Part shown: positions 1 through 5,180 of the stretch, in pieces
Layout: every line of letters begins with the position of its first letter
How positions within the stretch are numbered: position 1 is the first letter of the stretch
Source of the DNA: Planctomycetota bacterium
Lineage (GTDB): Bacteria; Planctomycetota; B129-G9
Length of the DNA stretch: 5,180 nucleotides
Direction of reading: 5' to 3'
NCBI GenBank assembly: GCA_003644325.1
Contig: QNCA01000143.1
Location: 1 to 5,180, forward strand
The notes under the pieces: model-generated
What the model was told of the DNA's origin: nothing
The model's database searches: none
What the model saw: the letters and a program-made list of their open reading frames with translations, nothing else
Translations under genes and position numbers: made by a program

Positions 1-815
1 ATTGACAGCGGATACGTCGCGCCCTCATCGGTGCCCGCGAAGACGAGCATGGCGCCCCCGCGCTCCAGGCAGTTGAACGCCTGCTCTATCGCCTTCGGCG
101 CGCCGGTGGCGAGAATTACAATATCCGCGAGCATGCCGTCGTTCAACTCACGCAGCCTGGCCGGCACGTCCTGCCTGCCGTTGATGACGGCGTCCGCCCC
201 GAGACGCTTAGCCGCATCGAGGCGATAGTCGGAGATGTCCGTGGCGAACACCCGCCCCGCCCCCAGCGCGCAGGCCAGTTGGACGTGCAGGAGTCCGGCG
301 ATGCCGCTGCCGATGACGACGACGCTCCGTCCGGGCTTCGCGCCGACCGCGCGCTGACCGCGCACGACGCACGCCAGCGGCTCGACGAACGTGCCCTCTT
401 CGTACGAGACCGAGTCCGGCAACGGAAAGAGGCCGCGGTCAACGTTGATGGCCGGCAGGCGCACGTACTCCGCGAACCCACCGGGGTGAAAGTGCGTCTT
501 CCTGAGAAGCGTCTCGCTCGTCGTCGCGTGGTCGTTAAGGCAGTAATGGCAGGTGTAGCAGGGCACGTGGTGCGCCGCGGCCACGCGGTCGCCGACCTTG
601 CATTTTGTTACGCCCTCGCCGACCTCGACGATCTCGCCGGCCACCTCGTGCCCCAGGACAAGCGGCACGCGGTCCCTGCGATACCACTCCATAACATCGG
701 TGCCGCATATACCGGCGGCCTCGACGCGCATCAGCGCCTCGCCCGGGCCGATTGTCGGCCGAGCCGTCTCCTCCAGCCTCACATCCTTGTTGCTGTAATA
801 CATCGCTACTCGCAC
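1..815 (-). CDS. Zinc-dependent medium-chain alcohol/polyol dehydrogenase (threonine/sorbitol dehydrogenase-like), 3' end cut off by the window
   Basis: This is a cytosolic MDR-superfamily dehydrogenase that probably oxidises a polyol or secondary alcohol with NAD. The window holds 271 codons; the family usually runs to about 340-350, so roughly 75 C-terminal residues are missing. The GTG start at 815 is chosen because AAGGAGG lies 8 bases upstream and the protein then begins MRVAMYYSNKDVRLEE, as in relatives; the first ATG (codon 5) is too far from that site. Catalytic zinc ligands are visible at Cys37 (GICGTD), His56-Glu57 (GHEVAGE) and Glu145 (VEPLACV). The Rossmann motif GSGIAG is at 169-174, with Asp193 ending the second strand, which favours NAD over NADP. 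The structural-zinc lobe has Cys86, Cys89 and Cys92, but the expected fourth cysteine is Ser100. The gene follows ptsI after 107 bases. The family is secure, the substrate is not: sorbitol, threonine, galactitol-phosphate and others remain possible. Confidence 0.93.
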   Translation of the reverse strand, partial: MRVAMYYSNKDVRLEETARPTIGPGEALMRVEAAGICGTDVMEWYRRDRVPLVLGHEVAGEIVEVGEGVTKCKVGDRVAAAHHVPCYTCHYCLNDHATTSETLLRKTHFHPGGFAEYVRLPAINVDRGLFPLPDSVSYEEGTFVEPLACVVRGQRAVGAKPGRSVVVIGSGIAGLLHVQLACALGAGRVFATDISDYRLDAAKRLGADAVINGRQDVPARLRELNDGMLADIVILATGAPKAIEQAFNCLERGGAMLVFAGTDEGATYPLS

Positions 816-823
816 GATGCGGT

Positions 824-830
824 CCTCCTT
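824..830 (-). promoter_or_regulatory. Ribosome-binding site of the dehydrogenase gene
   Basis: The minus strand reads AAGGAGG, a near-perfect Shine-Dalgarno, with 8 bases between it and the GTG at 815. It decides the start in favour of GTG: the next in-frame ATG, at 803, is 20 bases away from it. Confidence 0.8.
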
Positions 831-876
831 GATTTTCGGTGTTTTCGCGCCGGCGTGAATCCAAGGTGCCTGCTTG

Positions 877-898
877 GCGCGGTGACAGTCACCGGCGC
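877..898. repeat. Inverted repeat between ptsI and the dehydrogenase gene (possible operator or mRNA hairpin)
   Basis: Positions 880-894 read CGGTGAC-A-GTCACCG on the plus strand, a perfect 7-base dyad around a single central base. Allowing one unpaired base at 894, pairing extends through GCGC on both sides (877-880 with 895-898). As RNA it could fold into a stem of about nine base pairs with a three-base loop and one bulge. It sits 24 bases past the ptsI stop and about 60 bases before the dehydrogenase start. No run of T follows it on the minus strand, so it is not a typical intrinsic terminator. An operator for a local regulator, a Rho-independent pause or a stabilising 3' hairpin for ptsI mRNA are all possible. 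The symmetry is directly visible; the function is inference. Confidence 0.4.
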
Positions 899-922
899 GA
901 GCCATCCGGGCGGCGTTTCTTT

Positions 923-2668
923 TCAGGCGACATCCTCGGCCCAGGGGGCGATTTGCATCAGGACGTCATGGTACATTTTCTCTATCTCGGCGCCGCTGTC
1001 GAGCCTCAGCGCCTTTTCCGCCAACCGGGTCATTTCCTTGCAGGAAAGCGAACGTATGATGCCCTTCACGACGGGCACGAACGAAGTGCCTACGCTCAAT
1101 TCCCTGACGCCCAGCCCGATGAGGGAAAGGACGCCCAGGGGTCTGGCGGCCATCTCGCCGCAAACCGCCACCGCCTTGCCCGCCTTACGGCAGCCGTCAA
1201 CCACGTGTTTTATCGTCCACAGCACCGCGGGAGCAAGCGCGTCGTACAAATCCACCAACTGCGGATTGGTCCGGTCTGCGGCCTGGACGTACTGAATCAA
1301 ATCGTTGGTGCCGATGGATGCGAAGTCCGCCACGGCCATCATGGACTCTATCATGAGGGCCGCCGCGGGCACTTCTATCATGAGCCCGACGGGCACGTTC
1401 GGGTCGTGCGGCAGGTCCTCCTGCTTGAGTTCACGCTTGGCCTGTTCTACGATATCGCAGGCGCGCTTCATCTCGTCCACGGTGGTCACCAGGGGAAACA
1501 TCAACTTCGTGGGGCCGGATTCCGCCGCGCGCAATATGGCCCTTATCTGGGTCTTGAACACATCGGGGCGCTTGAACGAAAGGCGTATGGAGCGGAGGCC
1601 CAGAAACGGATTCGGTTCACGCGGCGTCTCAAGCCCCCTGGGCATCTTGTCTCCCCCCAGGTCCAGCGTTCGGATGGTCGTCGGGTTAGGCGCGATCTCC
1701 TGAATAACGGAACGATAGGCCGACACCTGTTCTTCCTCGTCGGGCAGATTGCGGGCGTTCATGTACATGAACTCCGTGCGGAAAAGCCCCACTCCCTCGG
1801 CGCCGGCCGCGACGGCGGTGTGTGCGTCGCGGAAGATACGGATGTTGGCATTGACATGTATGCGAACGTTGTCTTTTGTAAGGGCGGGCAAATGCTTCTT
1901 GGAGGCGAGTTCCTGCCACAGCACGCTGCGTTCCTGGCGTCGGCGGCACAGTTCATCGAGGACCTTCTTGTCCGGGTTTACCCACACCTCGCCCGTGCTC
2001 CCATCAAGCGCTATGGTGTCTCCCAGCGAGACCTTGTCCAGAACCTGCGTGACGCCGGTCACGGCGGGAATGCCGTAGGAACGGCAGAGTATCGCGGCGT
2101 GGGAAGTCCGGCTGCCGCGGTCCGTCACAACGCCGGCAACCTTCTGCTTGAGCAGTCCGAGCAGGCGAGAGGGGATGACCTCCCTGGCGACGGCGACGAC
2201 GTGCTCCTCACGCGCTATCAAGGCGTCCTGGTCTTCATCAAGGAGTATGGAGAGAGAACGCTGGCCGACGTCGCGGATATCGGCCGCGCGCGCGCGGAGA
2301 TATTCATCGTGAGCGCTGCCGAGCATGCGCCCGTATTTCTCGATGACGCTCGCGAGCGCCTTTTCCGCGGAGACGCCGCCGCGCTCAAGGATCTCGCGCA
2401 TCTCTTTCTCGACAGCGCCGTCGCGAAGGATGGCACGCTGCGACTCAAATATCGCCGCTTCGGCGTCGCCCAGTTCCGCGCGGACTTCTTCAACGAGTTT
2501 CGCCAGTTCGCGATCCGCGCGCCGCGCGGCGTCCTGCAGCCGCAGCCATTCGGTCTCAAAATCGTGCGCCGTGGTATGCTCCACCTGGTGGCGCAGATCC
2601 CGGCCGCCCTCGCACACGTAAACCCGTCCCACGGCGATCCCGGGTGATACAGGTATCCCTCTCTGCAT
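923..2668 (-). CDS. ptsI: Phosphoenolpyruvate-protein phosphotransferase (PTS enzyme I)
   Basis: PtsI is the cytosolic first enzyme of the phosphotransferase system: it autophosphorylates on histidine from PEP and passes the phosphate to HPr. The protein is 581 residues, close to the family norm (about 570-590), and appears complete. The N-terminus carries the typical RGIPVSPGIAVG (3-14), followed by the helical HPr-binding region (about 25-145). The phosphorylatable His190 lies in SRTSHAAI. The C-terminal TIM-barrel PEP-binding domain shows Arg297 (GLFRTEF), Arg333 (RTLDLGGDK), Glu432 (MIEVPAAA), Asn455-Asp456 (SIGTNDLIQY) and Cys503 (VCGEMA), matching the catalytic set of E. coli enzyme I with an offset of one. 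The ATG at 2668 is preferred because GGAGG lies 5 bases upstream and the family start is MQRGIPVSPGIA; an in-frame TTG at 2680 overlaps that ribosome-binding site. No HPr or enzyme II gene is present here, so its partners and role (uptake or regulation) stay open. It could also be a nitrogen-type relay enzyme, but there is no N-terminal GAF domain as in PtsP. Confidence 0.97.
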   Translation of the reverse strand: MQRGIPVSPGIAVGRVYVCEGGRDLRHQVEHTTAHDFETEWLRLQDAARRADRELAKLVEEVRAELGDAEAAIFESQRAILRDGAVEKEMREILERGGVSAEKALASVIEKYGRMLGSAHDEYLRARAADIRDVGQRSLSILLDEDQDALIAREEHVVAVAREVIPSRLLGLLKQKVAGVVTDRGSRTSHAAILCRSYGIPAVTGVTQVLDKVSLGDTIALDGSTGEVWVNPDKKVLDELCRRRQERSVLWQELASKKHLPALTKDNVRIHVNANIRIFRDAHTAVAAGAEGVGLFRTEFMYMNARNLPDEEEQVSAYRSVIQEIAPNPTTIRTLDLGGDKMPRGLETPREPNPFLGLRSIRLSFKRPDVFKTQIRAILRAAESGPTKLMFPLVTTVDEMKRACDIVEQAKRELKQEDLPHDPNVPVGLMIEVPAAALMIESMMAVADFASIGTNDLIQYVQAADRTNPQLVDLYDALAPAVLWTIKHVVDGCRKAGKAVAVCGEMAARPLGVLSLIGLGVRELSVGTSFVPVVKGIIRSLSCKEMTRLAEKALRLDSGAEIEKMYHDVLMQIAPWAEDVA

Positions 2669-2673
2669 GTATG

Positions 2674-2678
2674 CCTCC
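2674..2678 (-). promoter_or_regulatory. Ribosome-binding site of ptsI
   Basis: The minus strand reads GGAGG with 5 bases to the ATG at 2668. It settles the start at 2668 rather than at the in-frame TTG at 2680, whose codon and the next (TTG GAG) run into this same Shine-Dalgarno. Confidence 0.75.
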
Positions 2679-2709
2679 AATACTTGGCTTTCCGGTCCCC
2701 TCCCGGAAG

Positions 2710-2738
2710 ATTCTCCCGAAAGGCGGCCCCCTTGTCAA
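2710..2738 (-). promoter_or_regulatory. Candidate sigma70-type promoter of ptsI
   Basis: On the minus strand a perfect -35 hexamer TTGACA (2738-2733) is followed after exactly 17 bases by GAGAAT (2715-2710), which matches the -10 consensus at four of six positions. Transcription would begin near 2703, leaving a leader of about 35 bases before the ptsI ATG. The whole element lies inside the short spacer after the upstream membrane-protein gene, which suggests ptsI can be expressed independently of it. The spacer is GC-rich, and promoter rules for this organism are unknown, so this is a sequence match only. Confidence 0.45.
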
Positions 2739-2761
2739 TCCAACCCGCAAGGTTCCTGTTG

Positions 2762-5122
2762 TCACCGGCGCATGCCGCTCCAGATGCGTTCGTCGTCGCG
2801 TGAGAACGTCTCGCGGCGCAGCGGCAGTGTCTGGTCCAGCGGCACGCTGATGCGAAAGTGTCCGGCCGCGCGCCGCGCGATGTGCTTGGCGCTTTCCGCG
2901 GCGTCCTTGCGGCCGCGGGCGAGTTCCAACATTATCTGCGACCTTGCGGCGAGCCTGAGGTATTTCATGTTCAGGTCTCGCCCGTACGGGTCGTTCTTGA
3001 AGTGAAACTTTCCGTCCTTGCTTTCCTCGGGACTGTCGATATAGTCAAATGGATTCAGCCCCATCGTCTGGTACACCGTACCGAGTCTTTGCCAGGCGGC
3101 AGTGGCAAGGCTCGAGACAATAATCGCCCTCACGATTGAGACGGCGGCGAGGTCGAGCGCCTCTCGTCTGTCGGGGCTCCCATGAGGCAGCGCCAGGGCC
3201 GTTTTAAGGTGGGCGTTTCCCAACCTGAGGTGCGTGTTCCAATCCCGCGGATTCTTGAGCGCCGCCCGGCGATAGTGCGTTATCGCCCTGCGCAAATATT
3301 CCGCCTTCTCCTTTCCCGTCGAACAGGTCTCCGCGAGCAATTCGCAAATACTGCCCTGGCTGAAGAAGATTCTTTCTATTTTCGATATCTCAAATTTGCT
3401 CGCGTCCCCGCCCTTTTCGGCCAGGCGGCGTTTCATCTCGTTGAGGTGTTCGTGGTCGGCCTTCAAAAAGCGGTCCAGCCGCTCATAGGCCTGCATGTAA
3501 ACCTTGCGCGCATTCTCCCTGTGGCCCTGTTCAGCCAGTTCCCTGCCGATATTCATGCAGGCAACCGCGTAGGTCAGGTACGAGTTCATGTATTCGCCGC
3601 TTATCTCAAAGGAGCCCTCGAGCAATTCTTTGGCCTTGCGGGGGTCGGTCTCGACCAGGGTCTGGGCGTAGCCGTCGATGGCCTTTACGCTGCCCGGGGC
3701 CACTTGATAAGTCGCGCTCCAGAACGCCGCATTGTTCCGCCAGTCTTTATTCCGCTCGGAGGTCCTGTATGCATACAGGGCGGCGATACAAACAAGGGCC
3801 GCCGCGGGGAGCAAGTTCCGCGGGGCAAGGCGCGACCGCGCCGGGTCATCGTTCGCCGCGCTTCCACCGGCGGACAGTCGCCGGCCTATCCGGAAAGCGA
3901 CGAGCGCCAGGCATGCGCACCAGGCCAGCGACGGCATGTAGAGCAGGCGCTCCGCGCCTATGGTGCCTATGACGGTGAAGATGTTGCTGACGGGCGCCAT
4001 GGCGATAAAGAAGAACCAGATGAAGAAACTCGCCACGGGAGATTTCTTCCAGAACACCACGCCCGCCGCCAGGACGGCCAGGACCGCGACAAGCGAACCG
4101 AGAAACCTCGGCTCCGCCGGCGAGGTGACGAACGGTATCGCGTTGTAGGAATAGTCCGCCGAGAGCGTAACCGGCCACAACAAGCGGAACAGATACAGAC
4201 CAAGCATGACGACGGCGGTGGCCTCGCGCTGGAGGAACGGCACGTATAAGAGGGGGCTCTCTATGAATCCGCACATGCGCGGCGGCAGCGGACCCAGTAC
4301 CAGGTGTCGGACGACAAACCACCCGGCGATGACCACGATATAGAAGACGTAACAGGCACGCAGCCGCGCGAGAAGCCACCGCCATATTGTCCGGCCCTTT
4401 TTTTCGCCGCGAAGGACGGGCCACAGGAGGATGACGTCGAACGCAACGAAGAGCGCAACGGCGACGACGGCGTTTTCCTTGCTGAGCAATCCGAGCGCAA
4501 GCGCCAGCGCCCCGCCCGCGTAGAACCAGAGCCGCCTCGACCCTCCCGCACGGGCCGTGCTGCCCATGATATGCAACAGAAACGCGGTGAGGACGAAGAA
4601 CATCGCCAAGAGGTCCGCGCGGCCGACGACGTTGGTGACCGCCTCGGTCGCGATCGGATGCGCCACAAAAAGCAGGCCCGAGAATGCCCCGACAATAATC
4701 CGTCCGGTCAGCCTTGAGAGAAGAAAGAACACCAGGAGGGCGTTGACGACGTGGAGCGCCGCGTTGCAGACGTGATAACCCGCGGGTTCCTCTCCCCAGC
4801 CCCAGACCTTGTAGTTGATGTAATAGGTGTAGATGGTGAGCGGTCGGTAGAGGTCCGATTCCAGCGGCTCCCAGTAATTGCTGGAGAATATCCTGCCGAC
4901 CATGTTTTCCTGCTTGAGGATCTCGTTATCGACGATTATCGGCTTGTTGTCAAAAAACAACTCCCCCGTGAACGAGTTGGAGTAAGCCAGAACGCCCACC
5001 CCGGCGATCAGGACGCACGCGACAAGCGCCTGCCGGCCACTCCACGGCATGGCGAAGGGGCGCGCGCCGCCCTTCGGCGGAGCAGGCCTTTTTTCTTTGT
5101 GTTTCCGGCGCTTTTTCGACAT
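2762..5122 (-). CDS. TMTC/DUF1736-like membrane protein with C-terminal TPR-like repeats, putative GT-C glycosyltransferase
   Basis: The protein has 786 residues and is complete. A Lys/Arg-rich N-terminus (2-12) precedes the first membrane helix (about 31-48); I count roughly ten hydrophobic segments up to residue 452. Hallmarks of the TMTC family occur in order: the acidic first-loop motif FFDNKPIIVDNE (56-67), YRPLT (92-96), GYHVCNAALHVVNALL (115-130), AHPIATEAVTNVVGRADLLA (154-173), GLLSKEN (211-217), LSADYSYNAIP (320-330), MAPVSNIF (375-382) and GAERLLYMPS (389-398). The part after about 455 is soluble and helical, with degenerate TPR-like pairs near 476-510, 511-560, 608-645 and 657-690, and an insertion at 691-717. 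In animals TMTC1-4 transfer O-mannose from dolichol-phosphate-mannose to cadherins. Bacterial relatives are uncharacterised, so a polyprenyl-phosphate-sugar donor and an extracytoplasmic acceptor are inference. The loop motif has Asp58-Asn59 where TMTCs usually have two acidic residues. No good Shine-Dalgarno precedes the ATG; the next candidate, Met25, has none either and would lose the basic N-terminus. Confidence 0.85.
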   Translation of the reverse strand: MSKKRRKHKEKRPAPPKGGARPFAMPWSGRQALVACVLIAGVGVLAYSNSFTGELFFDNKPIIVDNEILKQENMVGRIFSSNYWEPLESDLYRPLTIYTYYINYKVWGWGEEPAGYHVCNAALHVVNALLVFFLLSRLTGRIIVGAFSGLLFVAHPIATEAVTNVVGRADLLAMFFVLTAFLLHIMGSTARAGGSRRLWFYAGGALALALGLLSKENAVVAVALFVAFDVILLWPVLRGEKKGRTIWRWLLARLRACYVFYIVVIAGWFVVRHLVLGPLPPRMCGFIESPLLYVPFLQREATAVVMLGLYLFRLLWPVTLSADYSYNAIPFVTSPAEPRFLGSLVAVLAVLAAGVVFWKKSPVASFFIWFFFIAMAPVSNIFTVIGTIGAERLLYMPSLAWCACLALVAFRIGRRLSAGGSAANDDPARSRLAPRNLLPAAALVCIAALYAYRTSERNKDWRNNAAFWSATYQVAPGSVKAIDGYAQTLVETDPRKAKELLEGSFEISGEYMNSYLTYAVACMNIGRELAEQGHRENARKVYMQAYERLDRFLKADHEHLNEMKRRLAEKGGDASKFEISKIERIFFSQGSICELLAETCSTGKEKAEYLRRAITHYRRAALKNPRDWNTHLRLGNAHLKTALALPHGSPDRREALDLAAVSIVRAIIVSSLATAAWQRLGTVYQTMGLNPFDYIDSPEESKDGKFHFKNDPYGRDLNMKYLRLAARSQIMLELARGRKDAAESAKHIARRAAGHFRISVPLDQTLPLRRETFSRDDERIWSGMRR

Positions 5123-5180
5123 ATCGCTTTACCAGGCGTCACCCGCACGGGTCCGGCCCGCTCAACAGTTTAGCACAGCG

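Noticed and set aside
279..1295. A 338-codon plus-strand open frame spanning the dehydrogenase, the spacer and the end of ptsI.
   Set aside because: It runs antisense across two clear genes and a spacer with no recognisable protein features; it is a shadow of GC-rich coding DNA.
839..2647. A 602-codon open frame on the plus strand, antisense to ptsI.
   Set aside because: It lies almost entirely opposite the well-conserved ptsI gene, its translation resembles no family I know, and long antisense open frames are expected opposite GC-rich codons. No ribosome-binding site stands out before its start.
2669..2680. A TTG start for ptsI at 2680, giving four extra N-terminal residues.
   Set aside because: The TTG overlaps the GGAGG ribosome-binding site of the ATG at 2668, and family members begin at the equivalent of that ATG.
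2744..2756. A possible terminator hairpin (AACC-TTGCG-GGTT) just after the TMTC-like stop.
   Set aside because: The stem is only four base pairs and no T-run follows, so it does not qualify as an intrinsic terminator.
3182..4249. A 355-codon plus-strand open frame opposite the TMTC-like gene.
   Set aside because: Its composition is Arg-rich and repetitive as expected for a reverse-strand shadow, while the minus-strand frame carries many family motifs.
5141..5152. Short inverted repeat ACCCG-CA-CGGGT upstream of the TMTC-like gene.
   Set aside because: The arms are only five bases of mostly G and C with a two-base centre; this is expected by chance in GC-rich DNA and has no supporting context.
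5167..5175. A possible extended -10 (TGC TAAACT on the minus strand) upstream of the TMTC-like gene.
   Set aside because: Only four of six -10 positions match and the -35 region would lie outside the window, so it cannot be assessed.

Overview
The window is GC-rich, gene-dense bacterial DNA. All three genes lie on the minus strand, so transcription runs from high to low coordinates. In transcription order they are: a membrane protein of the TMTC/DUF1736 type with a C-terminal TPR-like region (5122 to 2762), enzyme I of the phosphoenolpyruvate:sugar phosphotransferase system (ptsI, 2668 to 923), and a zinc-dependent medium-chain alcohol/polyol dehydrogenase whose C-terminus runs off the left edge (815 to 1). 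No RNA gene, CRISPR array, insertion sequence or attachment site could be supported. The three genes and two short spacers account for everything except 58 bases at the right edge.

The organism cannot be named from this window. The combination of a TMTC-type membrane protein with TPRs, high GC and a threonine/sorbitol-type dehydrogenase recalls uncultured lineages such as Planctomycetota and related phyla. This is an impression from family resemblance, not a demonstrated assignment.

Layout: 5123-5180 is untranslated DNA upstream of the membrane protein and has no convincing Shine-Dalgarno. The 93-base spacer at 2669-2761 holds a good candidate sigma70-type promoter (TTGACA, 17 bases, GAGAAT) and a GGAGG ribosome-binding site for ptsI. 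The 107-base spacer at 816-922 holds a compact inverted repeat and an AAGGAGG ribosome-binding site for the dehydrogenase.

Functionally, PtsI takes phosphate from PEP and passes it to HPr. Neither HPr nor any enzyme II is in the window, so whether it drives sugar uptake or a regulatory phosphorelay is unknown. The dehydrogenase probably oxidises a polyol or secondary alcohol with NAD, and its genuine substrate is unknown. The membrane protein is probably a GT-C-fold glycosyltransferase acting at the outer face of the membrane. A shared carbohydrate theme is possible, but the spacers and the apparent ptsI promoter do not force a single operon. The region looks largely ordinary. The points worth a second look are an apparently lost structural-zinc cysteine in the dehydrogenase, an Asp-Asn in place of Asp-Asp in the membrane protein, and the inverted repeat between ptsI and the dehydrogenase gene.
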